Positions 35,701 to 47,700 of a stretch of DNA of 64,000 nt are shown in pieces. The notes under the pieces are model-generated. The model had not been told where the DNA came from and did not search any database. It saw nothing but the letters and a program-made list of their open reading frames with translations. Source of the stretch: Odiellus spinosus (taxonomy: Eukaryota; Arthropoda; Arachnida; Opiliones; Phalangiidae); contig OY987226.1 in NCBI GenBank assembly GCA_963920705.1, forward strand, positions 32,601,686 to 32,665,685. Direction: 5' to 3'. A program made the translations under genes and the position numbers. How positions within the stretch are numbered: position 1 is the first letter of the stretch; each line of letters begins with the position of its first letter.

Positions 35701-38700
35701 TTTTGTATTTGTTGGCATCTTTTTCTCGGGTAATTTATAAAAAAGGGCCTTAATAATTTTAGGCAATCTCGGGGGGGGGGGGGGGTTGCAGGCTTTAATT
35801 TTCACAATTTTAGCATTTGACCCTCTTTCCCCCCTGAAATTGTTTAATACACTTGATTATTCCTAGTAGCAGTACAGAAATTGACAAATTGATATACTTT
35901 AAAAGCCCAATTTAAATGTATCGATTTTTTTTATTCAGCTCTTCTTCGCATTGCAGTAGATGGTGGAGCTCTTCATACGTATGCCAGTTTTAGGGATTGT
36001 AATCTAGATCCTCATATTATCTCTGGTGATTTTGATTCTGTTACAGATGAAGTGCTGCAGTATTACACCAAAAAAGTAAGTAACCATTACCATTTTCTCT
36101 TATTATTAAATACCGGAATTGAAAATTCAACTCCTTTTGGGTAGGCGTTGATTATGAAAGGAGTTATAATTATAAAGTGTACGCATTCTAACCATTAAAA
36201 TAGTCTGAAATGAAGAGATTCAACTATTTCAACATATGCTTTCACGCAATTGTTTTCATTTTGTTTGCAATTGACTCTTATCCGATTCATCAAGATGTCA
36301 TATTGGTATTATTCATTCTGAATTTGGTTGGAATTCCATGAGATACCAAGCTTTGTCTCGTCTCTTTGAGAAAAAAGCATTCTCTCTCACAAAGAGATAG
36401 AATATACCCTTACCAAAAAAAGTTAGTCTTAAGAGGTCTTGGCCCCTTGGGTAAGTCTTTCAGGTGTCTTATGTAGTCTTAAGAGATCTTAGGGAAGTCT
36501 TCAGCGTTGCCAACCATACGATATTTCTAGCTCAAGTACGATGTATGATAGTGGGTCGACTATCGTACGCAAAACATACGATAATTTGAAATTCTCAAAT
36601 TATCGTACGCGAAACGTACGATAATTTGAAGGCAGGTCAAGTCAAGATTATAAATACATATGGCGTAGCATAAAGAACACGGTTTATATTGTTATATACC
36701 TTCTCGACGGCGAGGAAAGTCCGCCTATATCTAGAGACTAGAGTAGACACCCTGACCCGTTCTATACGCAACAACACTTGAACTCTGCTAGACGTCACGT
36801 GACAGACTTAGAGCTCCAGTTTGTATTGCTCCATGCACATAAAACGCTTAGCAATCCGTAAATAGTTTCCTTTTTTTCTATCACTTTTACGCGTACGATA
36901 ATTTTAGCAAAAATACGATAGTTTCGAGCCCTCAGTACGACAATCAATTGTTCAAAGGTTGGCAACGCTGGAAGTCTTTCATCGTAAAGACTTCCCCAAG
37001 ACTTTTGTAGTGTTCTTGATGACCTCTTCAGATCAGACTAACTTTTTTCGGTAAGGGTAGTCTTCTTGAATTTCTTTGAGGCATTCAACAACTCTAAAGA
37101 GGGCAAAGTGAAGGATTTTTGCTCTCTCCTAAGATCCTTGTCTGAAACTCTCCATCGTACCTAAGGGCTCAGTATTGAGCCCTCCTATTTTCCTCCTATA
37201 TGTTAAAGACATAGTATATGTCTGACAAGTACTCAAAGACTCTTCAGAGTTGTCTCGTTCTATCCAAGGGGACCTGGCACAAAATCAATGCTTGGTCTAC
37301 CAAATGCAAAGAAGACTACTCACCTTGAGGCTGTTTTTGGCAAATTATAGTATGGCCTATTGGGTGAACCCTATTCCTCAAGTGATGTTTTATGAAGTAC
37401 ATCAGGGTGACCCTGACACCAACTGTCAACTGTGTGACTTAATCTTGGTTTTTAATTGTCTGTGCGATCTAAGATTCCATTAAAGTTGGCTTATTTTCTT
37501 GCTTAGCCAACGACGTTAGCCATAACAAATTGAACGGTCAAAGCTAGGCTGTGTGCATAAAAGAAGAGCATTTTAAAGGAACATATTCTAGAGCAAATAT
37601 GGCCTTTAAGCCCTAAAACCCATCCTATTTTTCGTAAACCATAAACGTTATTATTAAAGTTAGAAAGTTAATAAAGCAAAGGCTATAGTAGAAATTTTAT
37701 GCCCATGTCTGATGAACACTTGTCACTAAGAGAGCTTGTAGATATATACAAGACTGATAGTCAACTTTGTCCACCATGGGTCGGCCGATAATCCTGAAAT
37801 TTTAGACACACTAAATTGTGGCCAAAGAATGGACAATTGTAGATTTTAAGCAATAAGTATGAATTGGTTCAGGAAAGTTTTCAACCTAGAGCTGGGAAAG
37901 TTGATTTTTGTACCCCTTAAATATAAATTTGAATCATACCTTGGATATTTGAGAGAATTTCATGAAACTCATCATTTTTAGAGTATTTGAAGCGTAGAAT
38001 CTGTATATGACTTTAGATTTATTCTATCTTTAATCGTTAATTTGTAATTACGAGTCACTTGGGATAAAAGTAATTTGGGGGATCAGATTCAGGGGTCCAT
38101 AACCCCCTGAGGAACAACTTCGACACGTAATCAAACATATTTATTCCATAAGGCAAGTCTACCGAGGAACAACTTCGATTATTTACTTTAAAGCATATTT
38201 AAATAGGTGCTTTACGATTTTTTTTGCATATAGTTTTAACCGGGCAGGAAAACTGCGGGGAAATGAAATTTATTCTTACGAAATGTTAATCTTCTCTTGA
38301 CAGCCATGATACGTCGCAGTCAATTTTAGATGGTAGAAAGTCAAGTTCTTTTTTTATGGCTTGTTGTAACAGGGCCACATTATATCGCCGCTACATAGTC
38401 AACTATAGCGATATCTTCAAAAGCAAGTTTCTGGGGAATTTTTATCTACTTTATCTGTATATAACTTTCGAACTAAATTGATCAGCAGAAAAACGGTACA
38501 TTTGGGGTTCAGAGACTTTAGTAAAATGAACTTAAAAATGTGAATTTAGTGACTTACGAGGGTGGATCAATAAGTACCCGTGTTAGGAATGAATACGCAA
38601 GCTTTTCGCACTTTTATTTTTTGTTGTTCAACATAAACCTGTTTTACGTTGATACATCTATCCCTACGATTCTTCCATTTCTTTAACACCTCCAAAATAT

Positions 38701-41700
38701 ACGATTTGACAAACTCTTGAAAATAATCTTCTGTCTCATGGCGATAGCCTCCTCGCTTGAGCTGCAAATTTTCCACCTAGCTATATTTTCATGTTGGGGA
38801 ACAGAAACAAGTCACAAGTAACCATGTTGAACGAGTACGGTGGGTGCGGTTGCTACCGTAGGTTATAAAACTCGAAAATAAACAAGGCTTACTTTAAGCT
38901 ACTAATTATTTAATTATTTATTAATAAAACAAAGCTTCAATTAATTAACATATTCGATAATATGAGGGAGAGAACTTTCTGTTACCAACAGCACTTTACT
39001 CCAAACACTAACTGATCAACTTAAGATCAAGACTCGAACTGATTAAAACGTCTCCCATAATAGCAGACGAGACCTCGCTTATGCATGACGTCATTACCCA
39101 TCTATCTCTAAGGTCTAAGGTCAAAGGTTACATATCATTTTCCTACAAATGCAATTTGGCCGCTGTTCGTTATCGTGGTGAAACGGAACTTTTTCTTAGC
39201 CAAATGGGGCTGTGTCTCCTTCAATTAATTATCATGTAACCGAGCTAGCTATTGCTACAGTTTATAAAAATATTTTGAGAGCTCTAGATCAGAGTAAATT
39301 CTCTATCAAACTATTCTTAGATTTAGAAAAAGCGTTCGGTAGCAGCCCACACGAAACACTATGGAGGAAGTTGGAGAGGCTGGGAATTGCAGGTGTTGCG
39401 CTAAATTGGATAAAAAGCTATCTAACTGACCAAAAGTGTATTACAAATATTAAGAAAATCTCACTAATGTGAAAAATATCGGAATTGGTGTGAAAAAAGG
39501 ATCCGTAATGTCTCCAACTCTATTTAATATGTATATTAATGATCTTGTGAATACATTGCCGAAAGTTTTACTTAATCTCTATGCTGATCACACAATCTTA
39601 ATCTTAGAGAATAAGAGCCTAGGAAACTTAATTCAATTCGCAAATGATTATCTTGAAAAAATAACTGTTGGCTAAATTAGAATGGCTTGAAAATCAATAG
39701 AACTAAAATCTGATACATAGTGTTCGCCCTCCCAGCTAAAATAGTTTCAAATGATATATGCAATATTTATGTAAGAGGTACGCTCATAAAAATAATGTTT
39801 AAATACAAATACGTTGGATTTTTTTATATGACAAATTAATTTGAAATGCCCATATAAAACGTGTGGTATGTTGAGTAGATCTTGTTATACCTTGCGAGTT
39901 CGAAACCCTACCCAAGACCATCGTTTATGGTTAGGCTCTATATAATTGTCACAGGGGTTCTAGCCTATAAACAGCACTCATTCCCCTCAGGCTCCCCAAT
40001 TCCGTAGTTAACGTACAATGTAAACGTGAAGAAACTAAACCTCCATAAATTAGGTATTTACCCTTCATTTTGTTGCAGGGTGTGTCTATTATTCAGACTC
40101 CTGATCAAGATGCAACTGATTTTACCAAAGCACTTGGTATTGTTTCAGATCAAATAGCGCAAAATAAAATTAAAGTGAGCTCAATAAGCACATTTGCTTT
40201 TATTTTCCTTAGCACTCGACATTATCTTGGAATGTATTATCGCATCTTTAAAACTAGGGTATGTTTTATAGGGTTGCAGTGGTGTGTTAGCAATATGCAG
40301 CAGCGGGGGACGAATGGATCATGTATTGGGAAATATTGATACATTATACCATGCGAAAAACATTATAACTTGCCCAGTATATCTTCTTTCAGAAAGCTCA
40401 GTGTCTTGGCTACTCAATAAAGTGTGTTTTTCAACTATTTAAAGGGAGAATGAAAGGCCGAAACAACCTATTTTTAATCGATTAAGAATGCTAAAATAAT
40501 GAGAAAAACAATAATATAACTCACCAAAAATATTTCCTTATTTTATAATCAATTTACAAAGTTCCGATGCTAAGCCTAGGCTGCCTAGCTCGGTGAACTA
40601 GGCGAGCACGACCTGTATTCTTTTAATATTCGCGGCTGTTCTTGTCGCTAATCACGAGCGAGTACAGGTATTTTAAAAATAAGCATACTCGCTCGTGATT
40701 GGCGACTAGATCAGACGGGAATATTAAAAAAAATACGGCTCGTGCTCGCCTAATTCGCCGAGCTGGGCAGCCAAGGCTTAGCATCTGCAAGTTTCGAAGC
40801 TTTGGAAATTGATTATAAAATAAAGAAATATTTTTGATGAGTTATATTATTGTTTTTCTCATTATTTTAGCATTCTTAATCGATTAAAAAAGCTTGTTTT
40901 GGCCTTTCATTATCCCTTTAACTAAACATAGTTTTCATCTTTATTAAATTTCATTCCAGGGGAAACATAGAATTTATATTCATCGCAATATGAAAGGCAA
41001 ACACTGTGGTTTGATTCCTGTTGGAACCCCATGCAGGAATATTTCAACGACAGGACTTCAATGGAACCTGAGTAAACCAATTTGATCATTGATGGATATC
41101 TTTAACACTAACAGATTATGTGATGCTTTAGGAGATTCAGAAACTATCTCGTACTGTTCTCTAACAGTAAGCAAACAGACAAACAGCAGACATAAGCCAA
41201 TAATAGCTTGAGGTCAGCATTTGGATAATAGACAAGGCACAATTGTGAAAGTGGTTGCTTGATCAAACACTTAAATATATAAAAATTACTGAGGGAACTA
41301 TTTTGCTCGGTCCACGTACTTGCCATATTATGTTAAGAAATCTTAAAATGACCGCCATCTAGTCTATTTCAGCCTCTGGATCCGTAACGGTTAGAGTTTC
41401 GTCCTTTATTTAAGGACGAATTCATAAATAAAGTAGGAATAGCCTGGCTTTAGTGAGTGCGTGGGTCTTAACCAGAGAAACCAAATGTTTTTCTTAGCCA
41501 CTCACATCAAGAACGGTAGTTCAATAGAAGCCTTTCAGGTGTCTTATGTAGTCTTAAGAGGTCTTGGGGAAGTCTTTCAGGTGTCTTATGTAGTCTTAAG
41601 AGGTCTTGGGATTTGTAGTAGTTGACAACCTTCTTTTCCTACTCGCGCAAAAATATTCTTTCTCAGTTCCACGAGGTAGTACATCCTGGTTTGTTGTATA

Positions 41701-44700
41701 AAAAACCGACAGTGTTATATGGCATTTTTTTTTTTTTTTTTTTTAATTCCATTCCTTCTTCTATAAACTATCTCTATGAAGAAACACTGGATTATGATAC
41801 CCATAATAGATGTATGGGCGCCACCTATTTTATTCCATCAAAGGTATTCAAGTCCAGATTATAAGACGGGTAACTGTTAAATAGGCTCCACCCCAGTATA
41901 ACCGACCCCTTTACAGCTACCAGCACAAAATCATCAAGATTTGAAAATGCGTTTGCATTGTTTATATAAATAGATGTTCAAAAAGTTTACCGATTATAGT
42001 TTTGTGTCTAAACAATAAAACCATGCATTTCTTAACAAACGACTTAAGCCAAGGTGGGAAATATCGTGCAGAGGGCTGGGTGATTCCGGAGAAGTATATT
42101 GCCATACCGCGAACGATCCCCTTGGGGGTAATTCTCGCACAGATCAACCAAAAAAATTGAAATTTTGAACCCCACCCCTGTCGAAAACCATCATATTTTG
42201 TTTTTAGGGTTTTTTGGGCCACAGAAGACGATTCCGAAAGTTTTATAGCGATCGGGCAAGCCGTTTTTGAGATACAGCATTGGTCATTTTAGAGAAAATG
42301 ACCACCACCCCTAAAACACTTTTAAATTTATCTCAGCTGCTATTTGTCGTAAACGATCGTGTGAGAGCTTATTTTAAAGACTTTTTAGAGCCAAAAAAGA
42401 ATATTACGTCAAATTATTCATCCGGATAATATTTAAAACATTACCAGTTTTCAAAATCTTTGACCTTTGATTTTGACCTTTCACTAAAATTAAAGGTCAA
42501 AAATTTGGTCATTTTCGAAATCCTCGCCTTCTAATGCATATGAATCACTTAAAATCACAATGTAGTATTTTTTGTTTCCGAGATATCGATTTTTGAAATT
42601 TACCCTGCATTTTGAAAAAAAAAAAAAAAAAAAGTATATATATATGTACAGGGTGTTTCGAAAATGGTGGTAGGTCCGAGCTACAGTGGGTTCTAAGGGT
42701 CATTTTAAAACAAAAAAATTATCTGACGTTTTGTCGTACGTGGCGCCATTCCAGAGTTACGAAATGAATTATGCGTGGATGACCCCTTAACGTACAATAA
42801 TAAACGCTTACTCAATGATAAAAAACGCTTATCATTAAAATACGCATGCGCGCTTTTATAATACCAGCTTTATAATTAAGCGTATTTTATCATTGAGTAT
42901 ACGTTTATTAATGTACGTCAAGGGTTCATCCGCACATGATTCATTTCGTAACTCTTAAACGGCACCCCGTACGACAAAACGTCATAGAGCATTTTAGTTT
43001 TAAAATGACCAAAAAAAAAATCACTGTAGCTCGGCCCTACCACCATTTTCGAAACACAATGTACATATATATTTTCAGCACTGTTTGTCTGAAGTGGTGT
43101 CGTCTGCTAATTGAAGTTAGGGAAGCCCGAGCAAAGACGCCTTTTGAAAATAGATAGTAATTGCTCTTGTTGGACGGCAAATAGTGCCTGTCATTTAAAT
43201 ACTTTTACTCAGACAGTGGGGATAATCACTAAACTATCTGAAGACGATAAAGTAACGTTAAGCTGCAGAACCTCTATACCAATAAGCAGAATTAGGAACA
43301 TGTGACACCACCACAATGAAGAACATATGAAAAGGTACTCTCAACGGCAAATCAAGTGTGTGAATCCTTTAAACATTCATGACTTAACTGAACGACGAAA
43401 ATTGCTGAGATTAATTTCCTTGGACTTGCACAAACGATTGAAAAAATTGGGTATTGAAGTTGTCGCAGGAGATAATCTATGTGTCGAGTGTCAAATGCGG
43501 TCGAATGGCGGTTCAAATAAAACTTAAGAGCGATGCTTCAGCTCATATATTTCTAATTCTGCTTATTGGTATAGAGGATCTGCAGCTACTTTATCGTCTT
43601 CAGATAGTTTAGTGACTATCCCCACTGTCTGAGTAAAAAATTTAAATGACAGGGTCTATTTGCCGTCCAAAAAGAGCAATTACGAGTTCTTTTGGTCATT
43701 TTAAGACGTAAATGTTGTACGACGTTTTGCCGTACGGGGCCCCGTTTAAGAGTTACGAAATGAATCATGTGCGAATGAACCCTTGAGGTACATTAATAAA
43801 AGTATACTCAATGATAAAACACGCTTAATTATTAGCTGGTATTATAAAAGCAAGCGTGCGTATTTTAATGATAAGCGGTTTTTTTCATTGAGTAAGCGTT
43901 TATTATTGCACGTTAAGGGGTCATCCACGCATAATTCATTTCGTAACTCTGGAATGGCGCCACGTACGACAAAACGTCAGATAATTTTTTTGTTTTAAAA
44001 TGACCCTTAGAACCCACTGTAGCTCGGACCTACCACCATTTTCGAAACACCCTGTACATATATATATACTTTTTTTTTTTTTTTTTTTTTTCAAATGCGG
44101 GGTAAATTTCAAAAATCGATATCTCGGAAACAAAAAAAACTACATTGGGATTTTAAGTGATTCATATGCATTAGAAGGCGAGGATTTCGAAAATGACCAA
44201 ATTTTTGCCCTTTAATTTTAGTGAAAGGTCAAAATCAAAGGTCAAAGATTTTGAAAACTGGTAATGTTTTAAATATTATCCGGATGAATAATTTGACGTA
44301 ATATTCTTTTTTGGCTCTAAAAAGTCTTTAAAATAAGCTCTTACACGATCGTTTACGACAAATAGCAGCTGAGATAAATTTAAAAGTGTTTTAGGGGTGG
44401 TGGTCATTTTCTCTAAAATGACCAATGCTGTATCTCAAAAACGGCTTGCCCGATCGCTATAAAACTTTCGGAATCGTCTTCTGTGGCCCAAAAAACCCTA
44501 AAAACAAAATATGATGGTTTTCGACAGGGGTGGGGTTCAAAGCGTTGGTTGAACTGTCCAAGAATGCCCCAAATGGGCCAGGTCAGAGCATCTTAATCCC
44601 TCACCTGGGTCTAGGCAAACTGCTTCCAAAAATGTCAAAGGGGCTTCGTCCTCTAAGACCTTTAGCGAGGTGGTCAGTACGACCAAGAAGGCCATCATAA

Positions 44701-47700
44701 AATATGGTTAACGGGTGGAAAATGGGTGCCATCCAGCTTGGGATTCTTGAGAGGATAGATATGATACCTCGGATAACCCACTACCTCTATTAAAGAGTTT
44801 CCAGCTGTTAAATGGTGCCTTTATCTACCTCTGTAATGATGTCAAGATGGGTGCCTGGATAAAAAAGGAGTTTGACCAGAACGAGCTGATTTTGGTGGGT
44901 ACGAGGCTACTGGAAACAGAAGCCAGTGAACTACCAAAGCTGTTCCAAGTCGCCTTTAAAAACTCCACCCCCCTCTAGTGCCATGGAGTAAACCTGGGGG
45001 CTTACCCCAAGAGTTGTCAATTGGATTTACACCCTGATCATCAAACCAATGCTTTCATACGCAGCCGTGGTCTAGTGGTCGAGAGTTAAACTTACCTCAG
45101 TGCAGTATGAATTATGTAGATTACAAAGACTTGCCTGTGTAAGCATTACATGGGCTATGAGAACTGCACCCAGTGCTTCTCTAGAAATTCTCCTGGATTT
45201 TCTTCTTCTACATAAGAGGAAACTGCTGTTATGGGTTGCCTACAGGCTATACCACAATGGATGGTGGCGGCCTACAATCTGGGAATGTAGCCACACCAAA
45301 TTATTCCGACAATATTCCAATCAGCTACCCGTTTTATCAATGGGTTTTGATAATGTTGCCACAAAGTTTTATTTTAACAAACCGGTTGATGTGAGCTTTC
45401 CTAGCGGCACCGACTGGTCTCTTGGAACCATTTGTGGAACAAAGGGCGATCTAGTCTGGTTCACTGATGGTTCCAAGACCGACTCTGGCGTAGGTGCAGG
45501 GGTGTACTGTCAAACTGGAAAGCTCAGTTTTACGAAAGCCTAGGGGTCTACTCTAGTGTTTTTCAGGCTGAAATATCTGCCATGTATGCTTCTGTGTTAA
45601 CTTCTGTCTTTAGAAAAACTTACCGTGGCAAGGTTATTCAGATTTTCTCTGATAGCCAAGCTGCTCTTAAGGCTGTAAATAGGTTTGATATTTCCTCAAA
45701 ACTGGTTTGTAGCTGTTTAGATTTACTATCGATGTTGGGTACCAATAATAAGGTTTTACCTTTATTGGGTACTTGGACATCAGGACTATCGAGGTAATGA
45801 GGAGGCCGACATCCTTGCCAGGAGGGGTGCGTAGGGTAGGTTCTTTGGAGCAGAACCCACTGCCCTGTAGCGATTGCCATGGTGCGGAACCAACTCAGCA
45901 AAGTCATGACCGACCACCAACTAAGACTTTGGTTTGAAATGGATGGTCAAAGACAAACTAAGAAATTTATCTTTGGTCCGTCTAAGCAAAGAGCGAGGGA
46001 TTTACTAGGCTCACTCTAGGCCTAGTACTTTATTGTTCAGTGGTCACTGGACACTGTCAACTCAGCAGGCACCTCCAACTGATTGGTATTGGGGATGATC
46101 CGCTCTGCAGGGTTTGCCTTACTGAGGAGGAGACCTTCTATGTTCTGTGTAGCTGTGGTATCTACTCGGCACAGAGGTTTGAGCATCTTGGTACGCATTA
46201 AATGAAAACCCATGAGGTTTCAGACATCCCGGTGAACCAAATTCTTCACTTCATCACAGAAATCGGTATTTTTAAGTCATAAACTGTCTGGGGCTGTACA
46301 ATGGACTACTAGTCGACGTGCTTGGCCCTCTCTTTATAATAACAATAATAGTGCCATGGAGTAACCCGGCACCAACTCTCTCTGTACGCGACAAATGGGT
46401 TTATAAGTTGTACAAGTCAATTTACAACACAGCCAGGCAGACACGTCAGTTTTATCTTGTAGGTTTGCTATGGAGATCCTTGATGTGAGTCTTATTCAGG
46501 AACCCTGGATAAATAAGGGCCATATCCTGAGCCTCAAGTGCCCTGGTAACGTCTTTTCTTGCCTCCACTACACCGAGATAATGTATTTTGGTGCATAAGA
46601 GCATTCCCCTAACAATCTACCAGTCTCGAGACATGGCTGTTGTAAGACTCATCTCCTCGTTGAAGGATGGGGAAAATGAGCTTACAATAGTGTCGGCTTA
46701 CTTGCCATATGATGTGGCTGACTCCCCTCCATCACAGGAGGGTTGGTTAACCACTGTGAGAGTCTGGGGAAGAAACTTGTTATACGCAGTGATGCTAATG
46801 CTCATGTCGTTTGGGGCAACAGTGACTGTAACCAATGTAGTGATGACCTAAAGGAATATCTGGTGAGTACCAAACTCCATATTCTTAATAAGAACAATGT
46901 ACCAACTTTTGTTACTAGGAACAGAAGTGAGGTTATTAATATCACCTTGTGTACATAGAACGTTCTGTCTTCTGTCACTAACTGGCATGTCTCTTGGATC
47001 ACAGGCACATTTGCTTTTCGTTTCTGTTAAACCTGCGCGTGTAATAACTCAAATCTGAAACACCAGCTAATTGGCTCAGGTATAGAGAGTACTTAAGTCT
47101 TCATTTAAGAGGTTGAGAGTGGTAGAATTTGAACTGGCTGTTGATCATTTGCAACGTGCCATCATTGAATCCTACCATCAAAATTGTCTGAAGTCTATCA
47201 ATCAACCAAAATTAGTTCATTGGGGGAGTAATGAGATTGGTAGACTTGCAAGCCTACTTGTAGTCTCTTTAATATGGCTAAGAGAACAGGCGACTGGGAA
47301 TCCTATAAGGAGACCCTCACCGCTTATCATAAAGCCATCTTTGAGGCAAAGAAAGCCTCATGGAAGGAATTCTGTGAGGGTATCGCTGACGTACCCCACA
47401 CTGCCAAGTTGATGAAAATCAATGCAAATGATAACACTAAAGTTGCGGGATAGTAATTATTGTAATACTGGTAAGGATACACCAGTTAAGTGTTTACTTT
47501 CCAGACTATTAGGTATCAGATTCTTATGAACTGGGTCCTCTTCTTTTAAGGTTTAAAAGAGCTAAGAAGGAAGGCTGGAATGTGACCAGCAAAGTTGTTA
47601 CTCACTCCAGGCTGACCTGGGCTATTCACTCGTTTAAGGCCTATAAGGCGCCTGGCCTGAATGGGATTCTTCCCATACTTCTGCAGGACGGAATTGATCT

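Noticed and set aside
45062-45100. tRNA-like A box (GTGGTCTAGTGG)
   Set aside because: No matching B box, acceptor stem or anticodon arm; it lies in retroelement coding sequence.
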